Assembly (NCBI GenBank): GCA_949752735.1
Contig: OX457036.1
Span: 89,781,687-89,845,686, forward strand
Length of the DNA: 64,000 bases
Source of the DNA: Lumbricus terrestris
Taxonomy: Eukaryota > Annelida > Clitellata > Crassiclitellata > Lumbricidae
Direction of reading: 5' to 3'
This document shows, one piece after another, positions 1 through 12,075 of the stretch. The notes under the pieces were generated by a model. The model saw only the letters and a program-made list of their open reading frames with translations, was not told where the DNA came from and did no database searches. A program made the translations under genes and the position numbers. Each line of letters begins with the position of its first letter. The first letter of the stretch is position 1.

Positions 1-8
1 ATTCCGAC

Positions 9-457
9 CACCATGTGTAGATATGAGTTGTCTTTAAGCTTGCAAAATTTCATTTCGATATTTTACTTTTGGCCAAGATATTGGGAAAAAACGTATTTTT
101 TGCGTTTCATTTTTGAATCGTCAAAAACCGGTGGGTGACCTCACTAAAAGTGATGTAACTTTTGTTCTGTTTGAAATATCTTGATGAAATATGGCCATGA
201 TGTGTAAATATGAATTGCCTATAAGCCTGTAAAATTTCATTTGGAAATTCTTACTTTTGATCAAGATATTGGCGAAAAACCTAAGGGGGTCTTTTTTGGC
301 GCACCCTGTAGATATGCATATAATTTTTATAATATTATGTCGAAATTCTAAAACACTCTTTTTATCGGTACTAGGAAAATTCTCGAGACCCACCCTGTAC
401 ATTATCGGCAAGCCATGATGTGTAAATATGAATTGCCTATAAGCCTGTAAAATTTCA
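9..457 (+). repeat. Three direct copies of a short AT-rich motif
   Basis: A block reading roughly ATGTGTAAATATGAATTGCC then TATAAGCCTGTAAAATTTC occurs at about 9-95 (most diverged), 190-282 and 411-457. The second and third copies are nearly identical over some 45 bases. The copies belong to the left arm of the fold-back structure that ends near 1746. No coding capacity is apparent. Confidence 0.7.
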
Positions 458-545
458 GACCAAGCATATGAAGGCTTCACAGAAAAAATTGTTTCGGACA
501 ACGCTAGTCAACCTAGTAGCTTGGGACTGGAAGGTACTTGGTGAA

Positions 546-680
546 GGTAGGGTGTGGTCGGGTGGGAAAAAGTCGATACGAGCTAAGGTATGGGGTGGGA
601 CAGGTGGGGTGTCATGGAGCCGGAGTGAAAAACCAAGTGAAACATTAATTTTTCAATGAATTTCGTACGTTGATATGCTT
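546..680 (+). repeat. G-rich dispersed repeat, copy 1
   Basis: G-rich sequence (GGTGTGGTCGGGTGGG) followed by a GGAGTGAAAAACCAAGTGAA-like stretch and ATTTTTCAATGAATTTCGTA. It resembles about 2098-2243, where the same order of motifs is seen in diverged form. Non-coding. Confidence 0.45.
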
Positions 681-705
681 GGTCTGTTGCTTGCGGGGAA
701 CGGAC

Positions 706-800
706 ATTAGCCCCCTGGGCATTATCCCCCCGGACATTATCCCTCCCGGACATTAGCCTCCCGGACATTATCCCCCCGGGGTAGGACATTATCCCCCCAG
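706..800. repeat. GGACATTATCCCCCC minisatellite, left block
   Basis: About five degenerate copies of a 15-20 bp unit built on GGACATTA(T/G)CC followed by a C run. The same unit appears inverted at 1376-1490, so the pair can form a stem inside the fold-back element. Confidence 0.7.
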
Positions 801-1375
801 TACATGATAGCATTGCCTAAAAGTGATGCACAAAATGTAATTAATGAGCCTATGTTAAATGAATATCTATACATTACACATTATTTTAACATCCTGTAGG
901 AATATTATGTTAAGTTAATTGAAGGTTTATGTATATTATAAGACATTTTAAAGGTCTGAAACGACGCTAAGAAGTCTACGAAGCTCATACGTAGGCCCAA
1001 ATGTCGTCAATAAACCTTCGTTGTAGCCATAACTGACACTATTGCATACGATTCCCATTTGTTCATTTCTCTAACGTATTGAATGTAATTTTGAATTGAA
1101 ATGACACTAATAAGTCTAGGAGGCTGAGATATAGCCTAACTGACGTTAACAAATCTTTGTTGCGAGACACTAAACAAATAACTGTATAGGCCCTAGGCCC
1201 TACATACGATTCCCATTCGTTCACTTCAAATCTAGGTCTAGGCCTAGGCCTATTGATGCAATTAGGACCTAAATGATAGTAAGCACTTTCGTTTGCATGT
1301 GAAATTGTGAATGCCAGTGACAAGTCTTATCGGTTACGGCATTATTCTACGATTTGCACATAGGGGGGGGGGGTT

Positions 1376-1490
1376 TTGTCCGGGGGCCAATGTCCTACGA
1401 AAAATCGGGGGAAATATGTCCGGGGGCTAATGTACGAGGGGATAATGTCCTGGGGGATAATGTCCAGGGGGGCTAATGTCCTACAACCGT
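1376..1490. repeat. GGACATTATCCCCCC minisatellite, right inverted block
   Basis: Degenerate copies of G-run plus (T)AATGTCC, the reverse complement of the 706-800 block. It is preceded by a run of nine or more G at about 1363. Confidence 0.7.
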
Positions 1491-1506
1491 TGCTTGCCTA
1501 TAATGT

Positions 1507-1589
1507 ACAGGGTAGGCAGAAAAGACCCCGTACGGTTTTTGCCAATAATATTGGCAAAAACCGTACGGGGTCTTTTTTGCCTACCCTGT
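1507..1589. repeat. 83-bp near-perfect palindrome
   Basis: The two 41-base arms, 1507-1547 and 1549-1589, pair around A1548 with a single G:T mismatch (1519/1577). Each arm begins ACAGGGTAGGC and ends in GCCAATA at the centre. It looks like two terminal inverted repeats of the same transposon family joined head to head. A diverged single arm lies at about 269-309. Confidence 0.85.
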
Positions 1590-1835
1590 TATCATGACCA
1601 AAAGTAGAAATTTCAAAATTACATTTTACTTGCTAATGGACATTGGACAATGCATATTTACACATCATGGCCAGATTTTATCAGAATATGTCAAACAGAA
1701 CAATAGTTATATCACTTTTAGTGAGGTCACCCACCTTTTTTGACGATTCAAAAACGTAAGGCAATAAAAGGTAACAAAAACGATTTTGGCAAGTCACATC
1801 TAAAATAACTGTTGTAATTGTAATTGTAATTGAAC

Positions 1836-1885
1836 ATTTGTATAGCGCCGCTCACAGATTCAGTAGCGCTCCCGACCCAAAGTTA
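1836..1885 (-). repeat. SINE 3'-tail fragment
   Basis: TATAGCGCC followed by AGCGCTCCCGAC matches, in reverse orientation, the 3' part of the full SINE copies at 10652-10862 and 47963-48180. It is preceded by (TGTAAT)n, a short tail repeat. Only the tail is present. Confidence 0.45.
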
Positions 1886-2097
1886 GCACTGTCGCTAACG
1901 AATAGTATAGTTCACTTGTGAAGTGAACTTGTTGGTACTTCACAACTTGTGTTCAATGTACTCACGGCCATTTTCAAGGTTGGGTTAGGTGTGTGAGGGA
2001 TGGGTCGTGCAGGCTGAAGCCATGGATAGGGTAGGTGTAGCGGCTGGGGAATGGGCTTAAGGTAGGGTCGGGTGGGTGCGAATAGGTAGGAAGAAGT

Positions 2098-2243
2098 AGG
2101 GCGAGAAACCAAAAATTTATTTAGAGGTTGTGTGGGGTTTGGTGGGGTGGGATGGGAACCTGGTTGGGTGCAATGCGGCCGGAATGAAAACAAAGCGACA
2201 TTTTTATTTTTTCAACGAACCTCGTATGCTGAAAATTTTATGA
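2098..2243 (+). repeat. G-rich dispersed repeat, copy 2
   Basis: Diverged second copy of the 546-680 repeat, with GGTGGGGTGGGATGGG followed by CCGGAATGAAAACAAAGCGA and TTTTTCAACGAACCTCGTA. The flank at 1979-2097 is also G-rich. The sequence from 2244 to about 2757 holds nothing I can identify. Confidence 0.4.
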
Positions 2244-2920
2244 GTTATATATTATGCGTCTATATTTGTTTGTCCAGAATGCATACACACAGGTCAATTT
2301 ATGAAGTTCCAATGGACATCGATTGAAGCCGCCGGACTACCCATCCCCACCCCCAGCCCTCACACCGCCACGCAAATTAGGTTGGGAGGTGAAAGGCAGT
2401 TTTCCGGGAAGACTTCAGTATCAGTACATCGCACTCATTCACCTCAAACCTCACATCTAGACAAAGATGGGCGGAGTGAGGGATGGGCCGTGGCCAAGTG
2501 AATATGCGCAACTGGACATCTAGATAGCATAATGAGTTATGTCGCTAATTATCAGAGGTGATTATCGGATATGTTTAATGTACCGCTTCGCTGTTCGGGG
2601 GTTCGGTGAAGCCAACAGGGTAAAGCCGGTATTTGGATGGCCGAGAGTCATCTCAAGTAGGCCTATAGGCTACATCAATGTAGCACACAGGGGGTTTGAA
2701 GTCGTCTCTATTCTCCTATCACCTAATGTTACCCTAATGGCAATGGCCAACGGGAAGTCACACGTCCACCAGACATAGTCGAAACTCGAAAGGAGACTGA
2801 CAGACACAAAGACAGAGAAGCACGGAGAATGACAGACCAAAAGATTTACGCCTAGACAGAGAGAAGGATAGACAGAGGGACAGACCGGGAGACAGGAGGA
2901 CAGACAAGTACGCAGGAGGA

Positions 2921-5296
2921 CAGATCAACAGACTTGCGCGTAGACAGACAGACGGACAGGCACACAGGCAGACAGCTTGGCAGGAATACATCCCAACGGA
3001 CTTATGAGCAGACAGACAGAGGGGCAGGCACACAGACCGACAAGTTGGCAGGCGGATAAACCAAGAGACTCTACGTGCAGACACACTCTTACGTAATCAC
3101 TCTTGGAGGCAAATACAGAGGCAAGAGCAAACGTGCAGATGATAAAACGGCCACAAAGAGCGAAGAACAAAGAGAGACAGACAAAGGGAAGGACAGAAAT
3201 AGAGACGAACATTCGGCCTTAAAAGTAAACTCGTGCCGTTCAACAGTTCAATGGAGTTGAAGAAGACTTTCAATGACAGTAATTGTGTTTCAAATCACTA
3301 TTAGGTCTACACGAAATGAGGAGTTTATCGTGAGTTCAGCATTGGAATAATAAGCAACTTTAAATCGCGAGAAGGTCGACAGATCCTGTAGCCCTAATGG
3401 CTATCTCCTGCCATTCATCTGCCAGTAGTTATTACTTCACGGCCAGACATCCAGACATCTAGCCTACTTGACAGGCAGACAGACCAACATATTAACGCCC
3501 AGATATAGACACGGGCAGGCACACAGACCGGCAGGTTGCAGACAGATCAAAAGACTAACAAGGGGTTGTGGAATGGTACAAACACTCAGACAGACAACCA
3601 GGCAAACGGACAAACAAACAGACAGACAGAGGGACAGATACGCAGAAGGACAGGTAGAGAGACAGATTGACCAACGGACATACAGACAGACAGACAGAGG
3701 GACAGACACACAGAAGGACATGTAGGCAGACGGATTGACCGACGGACATACACACAGACAGACAGAGGGACAGACACGCAGAAGGACAGGTAGACAGACG
3801 GCTTGACCGACGGACATACACACAGACAGACAGAGGGACAGACACGCAGAAGGACAGGTAGACAGACGGCTTGACCGACGGACATACACACAGACAGACA
3901 GAGGGACAGACACGCAGAAGGACAGGTAGACAGACGGCTTGACCGACGGACATACACACAGACAGACAGCGGGACAGACACGCAGAAGGACAGGTAGACA
4001 GACGGCTTGACCGACGGACATACACACAGACAGACAGAGGGACAGACACGCAGAAGGACAGGTAGACAGACGGCTTGACCGACGGATATACGCACAGACA
4101 TACAGAGGGACAGACACGCAGAAGGACAGGTAGACAGACGGCTTGACCGACGGACATACACACAGACAGACAGAGGGACAGACACGCAGAAGGACAGGTA
4201 GACAGACGGCTTGACCGACGGACATACACACAGACAGACAGAGGGACAGACACGCAGAAGGACAGGTAGACAGACGGCTTGACCGACGGAAATACACACA
4301 GACAGACAGAGGGACAGACACGCAGAAGGACAGGTAGACAGACGGCTTGACCGACGGACATACACACAGACAGACAGAGGGACAGACACGCAGAAGGACA
4401 GGTAGACAGACGGCTTGACCGACGGACATACACACAGACAGACAGAGGGACAGACACGCAGAAGGACAGGTAGACAGACGGCTTGACCGACGGACATACA
4501 CACAGACAGACAGCGGGACAGACACGCAGAAGGACAGGTAGACAGACGGCTTGACCGACGGACATACACACAGACAGACAGAGGGACAGACACGCAGAAG
4601 GACAGGTAGACAGACGGCTTGACCGACGGACATACGCACAGACAGACAGAGGGACAGACACGCAGAAGGACAGGTAGACAGACGGCTTGACCGACGGACA
4701 TACACACAGACAGACAGCGGGACAGACACGCAGAAGGACAGGTAGACAGACGGCTTGACCGACGGACATACACACAGACAGACAGAGGGACAGACACGCA
4801 GAAGGACAGGTAGACAGACGGCTTGACCGACGGACATACACACAGACAGACAGCGGGACAGACACGCAGAAGGACAGGTAGACAGACGGCTTGACCGACG
4901 GACATACACACAGACAGACAGAGGGACAGACACGCAGAAGGACAGGTAGACAGACGGCTTGACCGACGGACATACACACAGACAGACAGAGGGACAGACA
5001 CGTAGAAGGACAGGTAGACAGACGGCTTGACCGACGGACATACACACAGACAGACAGCGGGACAGACACGCAGAAGGACAGGTAGACAGACGGCTTGACC
5101 GACGGACATACACACAGAAAGACAGCGGGACAGACACGCAGAAGGACAGGTAGACAGACGGCTTGACCGACGGACATACGCACAGACAGACAGCGACACA
5201 CACACATAGACGGATGGTTAGTCAGTCAGTCTGTTCAACGGACACACGTACAGACATACAGACGATCACACACAGACGGACAGGTAGGCAGCCAGA
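2921..5296. repeat. Segmental tandem duplication, unit 1
   Basis: This 2376-bp unit is followed directly by a second unit starting at 5297 with the same order: GACA-rich lead, about 370 bp of ordinary sequence (about 3084-3460), the 68-bp minisatellite array, and a closing GGATGGTTAGTCAGTCAGTC segment. The ordinary part is almost identical to 5455-5835, differing for example by CACACTCTTACG against CACTCTTATG. That points to recent duplication. Confidence 0.85.
3600..5200. repeat. 68-bp minisatellite array 1 (about 22 copies)
   Basis: The landmark GCTTGACCGA recurs at 3801, 3869 and 3937, fixing the period at 68 bp. The unit is made of GACA-like tetranucleotides (GACAGACAGAGGGACAGACA) plus GGCTTGACCGACGGACATAC. 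Copies are over 95% alike with a few recurrent variants (CAGCGGGACAG, CATACGCACAG). No stop codon falls in any minus-strand frame, so three long overlapping reading frames arise by composition. I do not regard them as genes. Confidence 0.9.
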
Positions 5297-8200
5297 CAGA
5301 TCAACAGACTTGCGCGTAGACAGACAGACGGACAGGCACACAGGCAGACAGCTTGGCAGGAATACATCCCAACGGACTTATGAGCAGACAGACAGAGGGG
5401 CAGGCACACAGACCGACAAGTTGGCAGGCGGATAAACCAAGAGACTCTACGTGCAGACACTCTTATGTAATCACTCTTGGAGGCAAATACAGAGGCAAGA
5501 GCAAACGTGCAGATGATAAAACGGCCACAAAGAGCGAAGAACAAAGAGAGACAGACAAAGGGAAGGACAGAAATAGAGACGAACATTCGGCCTTAAAAGT
5601 AAACTCGTGCCGTTCAACAGTTCAATGGAGTTGAAGAAGACTTTCAATGACAGTAATTGTGTTTCAAATCACTATTAGGTCTACACGAAATGAGGAGTTT
5701 ATCGTGAGTTCAGCATTGGAATAATAAGCAACTTTAAATCGCGAGAAGGTCGACAGATCCTGTAGCCCTAATGGCTATCTCCTGCCATTCATCTGCCAGT
5801 AGTTATTACTTCACGGCCAGACATCCAGACATCTAGCCTACTTGACAGGCAGACAGACCAACATATTAACGCCCAGACATAGACACGGGCAGGCACACAG
5901 ACAGGCAGGTTGCAGACAGATCAAAAGACTAACAAGGGGTTGTGGAATGGTACAAACACTCAGACAGACAACCAGGCAAACGGACAGACAAACAGACAGA
6001 CAGAGGGACAGACACACAGAAGGACAGGTAGAGAGACAGATTGACCAACGGACATACACACAGACAGACAGACAGACAGAGGGACAGACACACAGAAGGA
6101 CATGTAGGCAGACGGATTGACCGACGGACATACACACAGACAGACAGAGGGACAGACACGCAGAAGGACAGGTAGACAGACGGCTTGACCGACGGATATA
6201 CGCACAGACATACAGAGGGACAGACACGCAGAAGGACAGGTAGACAGACGGCTTGACCGACGGACATACACACAGACAGACAGACAGAGGGACAGACACG
6301 CAGAAGGACAGGTACACAGACGGCTTGACCGACGGACATACACACAAACAGACAGAGGGACAGACACGCAGAAGGACAGGTAGACAGACGGCTTGACCGA
6401 CGGACATACACACAGACAGACAGAGGGACAGACACGCAGAAGGACAGGTAGACAGACGGCTTGACCGACGGACATACACACAGACAGACAGAGGGACAGA
6501 CACGCAGAAGGACAGGTAGACAGACGGCTTGACCGACGGACATACACACAGACAGACAGAGGGACAGACACGCAGAAGGACAGGTAGACAGACGGCTTGA
6601 CCGACGGACATACGCACAGACAGACAGAGGGACAGACACGCAGAAGGACAGGGTGACAGACGGCTTGACCGACGGACATACACACAGACAGACAGAGGGA
6701 CAGACACGCAGAAGGACAGGTAGACAGACGGCTTGACCGACGGACATACACACAGACAGACAGACAGACACGCAGAAGGACAGGTAGACAGACGGCTTGA
6801 CCGACGGACATACACACAGACAGACAGAGGGACAGACACGCAGAAGGACAGGTAGACAGACGGCTTGACCGACGGACATACACACAGACAGACAGAGGGA
6901 CAGACACGCAGAAGGACAGGTAGACAGACGGCTTGACCGACGGACATACCCACAGACAGACAGAGGGACAGACACGCAGAAGGACAGGTAGACAGACGGC
7001 TTGACCGACGGACATACACACAGACAGACAGAGGGACAGACACGCAGAAGGACAGGTAGACAGACGGCTTGACCGACGGACATACGCACAGACAGACAGA
7101 GGGACAGACACGCAGAAGGACAGGGTGACAGACGGCTTGACCGACAGACATACACACAGACAGACAGAGGGACAGACACGCAGAAGGACAGGTAGACAGA
7201 CGGCTTGACCGACGGACATACACACAGACAGACAGACAGACACGCAGAAGGACAGGTAGACAGACGGCTTGACCGACGGACATACACACAGACAGACAGA
7301 GGGACAGACACGCAGAAGGACAGGTAGACAGACGGCTTGACCGACGGACATACACACAGACAGACAGAGGGACAGACACGCAGAAGGACAGGTAGACAGA
7401 CGGTTTGACCGACGGACATACGCACAGACAGACAGAGGGACAGACACGCAGAAGGACAGGTAGACAGACGGCTTGACCGACGGACATACACACAGACAGA
7501 CAGAGGGACAGACACGCAGAAAGACAGGTAGACAGACGGCTTGACCGACGGACATACACACAGACAGACAAAGGGACAGACACGCAGAAGGACAGGTAGA
7601 CAGACGGCTTGACCGACGGACATACACACAGACAGACAGACAGAGGGACAGACACGCAGTAGGACAGGTAGACAGACGGCTTGACCGACGGACATACACA
7701 CAGACAGACAGAGGGACAGACACGCAGAAGGACAGGTAGACAGACGGCTTGACCGACGGACATACACACAGACAGACAGAGGGACAGACACGCAGAAGGA
7801 CAGGTAGACAGACGGCTTGACCGACGGACATACACACAGACAGACAGAGGGACAGACACGCAGAAGGACAGGTAGACAGACGGCTTGACCGACGGACATA
7901 CGCACAGACAGACAGAGGGACAGACACGCAGAAGGACAGGGTGACAGACGGCTTGACCGACGGACATACACACAGACAGACAGAGGGACAGACACGCAGA
8001 AGGACAGGTAGACAGACGGCTTGACCGACGGACATACACACAGACAGACAGACAGACACGCAGAAGGACAGGTAGACAGACGGCTTGACCGACGGACATA
8101 CACACAGACAGACAGAGGGACAGACACGCAGAAGGACAGGTAGACAGACGGCTTGACCGACGGACATACACACAGACAGACAGAGGGACAGACACGCAGA

Positions 8201-9190
8201 AGGACAGGTAGACAGACGGCTTGACCGACGGACATACGCACAGACAGACAGAGGGACAGAGACGCAGAAGGACAGGTAGACAGACGGCTTGACCGACGGA
8301 CATACACACAGACAGACAGAGGGACAGACACGCAGAAAGACAGGTAGACAGACGGCTTGACCGACGGACATACACACAGACAGACAAAGGGACAGACACG
8401 CAGAAGGACAGGTAGACAGACGGCTTGACCGACGGACATACACACAGACAGACAGACAGAGGGACAGACACGCAGAAGGACAGGTAGACAGACGGCTTGA
8501 CCGACGGACATACACACAGACAGACAGAGGGACAGACACGCAGAAGGACAGGTAGACAGACGGCTTGACCGACGGACATACGCACAGACATACAGAGGGA
8601 CAGACACGCAGAAGGACAGGTAGACAGACGGCTTGACCGACGGACATACACACAGACAGACAGAGGGACAGACACGCAGAAGGACAGGTAGACAGACGGC
8701 TTGACCGACGGACATACACACAGACAGACAGAGGGACAGACACGCAGAAGGACAGGTAGACAGACGGCTTGACCGACGGACATACACACAGACAGACAGA
8801 GGGACAGACACGCAGAAGGACAGGTAGACAGACGGCTTGACCGACGGACATACACACAGACAGACAGAGGGACAGACACGCAGAAGGACAGGTAGACAGA
8901 CGGCTTGACCGACGGACATACACACAGACAGACAGAGGGACAGACACGCAGAAGGACAGGTAGACAGACGGCTTGACCGACGGACATACACACAGACAGA
9001 CAGAGGGACAGACACGCAGAAGGACAGGTAGACAGACGGCTTGACCGACGAACATACGCACAGACAGACAGCGACACAGACACATAGACGGATGGTTAGT
9101 CAGTCAGTCTGTTCAACGGACACACGTACAGACATACAGACGATCACACACAGAAGGACAGGTAGGCTGCCAGACAGTCCAACAGACATG
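5297..9190. repeat. Segmental tandem duplication, unit 2
   Basis: Second copy of the 2921-5296 unit, longer only because its minisatellite array has expanded. It closes at 9057-9190 with the same GGATGGTTAGTCAGTCAGTC and CACACGTACAGACATACAGA segment that closes unit 1 at 5178-5300. After that the repeats stop. Confidence 0.85.
6000..9066. repeat. 68-bp minisatellite array 2 (about 45 copies) with higher-order repeat
   Basis: Same 68-bp unit as array 1. Rare variants mark a higher-order repeat. CAGGGTGACAGAC at 7123 and 7939, and CAGAAAGACAGG near 7520 and 8336, are each 816 bp apart, which is exactly 12 units. Shortened units lacking GAGGGA occur near 6750, 7221 and 8041. All three minus frames are open for about 3 kb, giving Cys/Ser/Val-rich translations that are an artefact of the GACA composition. 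Confidence 0.9.
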
Positions 9191-10234
9191 GATCCTGAGG
9201 GACGTAGTTTATAATGGATACATTGTTATGTAGAATTACAATCGCGATTAGGGCGACACTGGTGAGTGCTTAAGCGTTACATTAGCGTATAACGGCTAAT
9301 ATGTCGACCTTGTGTGGCAGAAAGTATAAGAAGAGGAGTCAATTGGTACAAAAGGGAAAGCGATTATTATGTTCGACGCTCGGGAGGACTTTAGATTTCT
9401 TATCTCCTCTCTTAAAAAAGTTATATTTGCCGCTAAGAGATATTTTTTGAAGAAAACCTGGATATTAGTAGATTAGTATATTACAAGACATGTTGCAAAA
9501 TTTCAAAACAATAAGATGCGCATATTTAGAAAAAATCGCGTTTTACTAAAATGCATGAGGATGACGACCTTATCGTGAAAATTGTCGTGATGAGATTAGC
9601 TATGGATAAGTCTAATTATTATTATTATTATTATTATGATTATGATTGATGGCGACGACGACTATGACGATGAAGATGCTGATGAAAGTATCACGCATAA
9701 TCTCCCATCGCTTAAAACAGCAAGGTGTGTACGTTGGCCTATTTATATGCCTACTTATAATAATTATTGATCATGGTAAAAAGTTAATTACAACATGACA
9801 TTCTGCATTAGGCCTAACAATAACAACAACTAATTAATGTCTTTGCTGTTCTTTTACATTGTCATGCTGCTTAGCCTGTGCCTCAAGGTCTGGTCTTATA
9901 AAATAATGTTGATCGTTATGTGATTCTACATAATAATATTTATTTCATGGCGCATGCACTTAGCAACTATGCACTAAGCGACTATGCATGATTGATTGAG
10001 AAGGACATGCATTGGTCTCTTCTGGGTCCTCATTATTGTAAACAGTAGGTCGACCTATGCAATCCCAACGGCTGACGCGTAGGCCTGACTTAAGCTTTTA
10101 TAATAATTGCCACCATTTACTGGAGCAAAGAACGATTGGTCATGTGGTGGTGGTGGCAGTGGTGGCAGTGGTGGTGGTGGTGGTAGTGGTGGTGGTGGTG
10201 ATTATGATGGTGATGGTAGGGCCTAATGATGACA

Positions 10235-10266
<32 letters not shown>

Positions 10267-10640
10267 AAGGACGATATTATTAAGAATTTATTGTGTCTTT
10301 TTATACATGCATGGTGTTTCGATGAAAATAATATTGCATAAAATATTATATATGAATGTAAAATCGCATGTAATGCTAGCACTTTTTTATTTTATTGCTT
10401 CGATTTATTTAAAAAAATCACATAAAGTCTTAAGATAGTCTAGACCTTTAAGGACCCGTGGCTATATTCTACCAAGAATAATTTCTCTCGTCGGTCTTGA
10501 CCAACCGAATGGAATGTCACGAAGAGGGAAGAGACTTTAATCGATAGTGTGTCCGGCAAGTTTCCAGTCCATTGTTTGATCATGCCCCTCCTCAGAAATA
10601 GACAGGCTTCTTATTGGCCATAGTACATGTGCGTAGGCCT
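9191..10640. other. Non-coding stretch with simple repeats
   Basis: No gene is recognisable. Simple repeats are (ATT)n at about 9613-9648, (GTG)n at 10144-10212 and (GAC/GAT)n at 10228-10275. The GTG block and the GAC/GAT block alone produce the open frames seen here. Confidence 0.6.
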
Positions 10641-10651
10641 ATTTGTGGAGG

Positions 10652-10862
10652 TGCGGTGGCGTAGTGAGTATGTTTATGGCCCTGCAGGCGAAGGGTTGCA
10701 GGTTCGAATCCACCTCAGGCCGACTCGTAGGGACCTTGAGCAAGTCCTTCACTTGCGATTTCTCAGGCGCTTCGATCGGCGTGAAACTCCCATTCAGTGT
10801 CCGCATTGCAGTTGGGAGCGCTTCTGAGTAGATTTATTGAAGGGGCGCTCTGACAAATGCAC
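10652..10862 (+). mobile_element. tRNA-derived SINE
   Basis: An RNA polymerase III type 2 promoter is visible: a box A-like TGGCGTAGTGAG at 10657-10668 and a perfect box B GGTTCGAATCC at 10701-10711. A non-tRNA body follows (GGGACCTTGAGCAAGTCCTT) with the tail GGGAGCGCTTCTGAGTAG and GGGGCGCTCTGAC. The body matches the reverse-oriented copy at 47963-48180, so this is a dispersed SINE and not a tRNA gene. It ends just before the last exon of the methyltransferase gene. Confidence 0.8.
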
Positions 10863-10954
10863 ATAACTTATATACATAATTGAAGAAGCAACCATTTTTG
10901 AAGAAGCGCAACAACTGTCTCTAAAGGATTTGACCTACAGACTGACACAACATA

Positions 10955-11293
10955 TCACGCCGCAATTAGATGAGAATTGAAGAAGAACAATTCATGGCAG
11001 CATTTCTGAGGGACACCAGGGGGCATGAGATCAGAGAATCGACCGCAACAATTGTTTCGTTGAACGTTTTTGTACAAGAGGAAGTCGAGATCATCGCGCA
11101 GGCGCCTCACGTATTCATTGATTTCAATGAAGTCTGTTGACGTCATTTTGCCAACAGATCTGAGCTTAGGAGTATGGAGTTCGATGTAGAGTTGCCTGAC
11201 GTTTTTAAGTCCAGTTTTGTCAGAGTAGATGACGTCACGCAGGAATGGCCACTCCCCTCCCTCAACGTCAATCTTCAAGACATCTATGATGCG
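10955..11293 (-). CDS. METTL24-like gene, last exon
   Basis: The acceptor TTGAATGTGCAG precedes CGC ATC ATA at 11293, and the stop TGA lies at 10957-10955, giving 112 residues. It carries [20 protein letters not shown] and a Cys-rich end ([15 protein letters not shown]). The other last-exon copy at 53161-53502 is strongly alike, with no gaps until the final residues. Confidence 0.85.
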   Translation of the reverse strand, partial: RIIDVLKIDVEGGEWPFLRDVIYSDKTGLKNVRQLYIELHTPKLRSVGKMTSTDFIEINEYVRRLRDDLDFLLYKNVQRNNCCGRFSDLMPPGVPQKCCHELFFFNSHLIAA

Positions 11294-11753
11294 CTGCACA
11301 TTCAAGAACATAATGACGCCAGGTTAAAAACATCATTATAAATGGCAATTCTAGTTGCTTTATATTGCAAACATAGCCTAATTATAAAATTAATGGCAAT
11401 TCTAGTTGCTTTATATTGCAAACATAATTATAAAATTAATGGCAATTCTAGTTGCTTTTTATTGCCAATTTGCCACTTCGAAGAATGAACTGAGAGTTAA
11501 CTAAATGAAATAGCAAATAATTTATTCATTATTCCAACAATCGGATTCTTCCTGCTACAGTTATAATACTCATATATACTCTTATAGTCCAGCTCCGAAA
11601 AACATTTATTGTTTCGATATATTTATAGGTCCATTGCAGAATGCGCATAATTTATATGGGACAATCCTACATGCAATTTTGTGCAGTATAAAGTTTGCAA
11701 ACGCTTTCACACAAGCCCACACATCCACACACAAGCACACACACGCACACTCC

Positions 11754-11793
<40 letters not shown>

Positions 11794-11987
11794 TGCACAC
11801 ACAAACAAACACATACACATACAAATAGCCGTTCATCTATCCGCCTGCCTGACTCTCCGGACTTGACTCGCTGCCTATGGATTTTGCTTTGATTAAGCGC
11901 CTGTGAATAAGCTGGTTCCCGCGACTTGGCTTTTGTGGGCGCTGTAGAAGTCTCGAGATTACGATTACGATACACCGTCCTACAGTC

Positions 11988-12075
<88 letters not shown>

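Larger units (their letters stand above)
121..1746. mobile_element. Fold-back (inverted-repeat) element
   Basis: The segment at about 121-308 reappears in reverse complement at about 1563-1746, including the shared GGTGGGTGACCTCACTAAAA and GGCCATGATGTGTAAATAT stretches. Inside these arms, G/C-run repeats with GGACATTAT and TCCCCCC at about 706-800 reappear inverted at 1376-1490. The middle, about 810-1360, is AT-rich and non-coding. This layout is typical of non-autonomous DNA transposons with long compound terminal repeats. The exact ends and superfamily are unresolved, and the short reading frames in it look like chance. Confidence 0.6.

Noticed and set aside
3600..9066. CRISPR-like array
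   Set aside because: Units are contiguous 68-bp repeats with no unique spacers, and the setting is eukaryotic.
3464..9085. Six minus-strand reading frames of 539-1081 residues
   Set aside because: They are overlapping frames through the same 68-bp minisatellite, open in all three phases, with no non-repetitive domain.
10643..10831. tRNA gene or small coding frames at the GGTTCGAATCC box
   Set aside because: The boxes belong to a SINE whose body recurs at 47963-48180; no cloverleaf forms and the frames have no motif.
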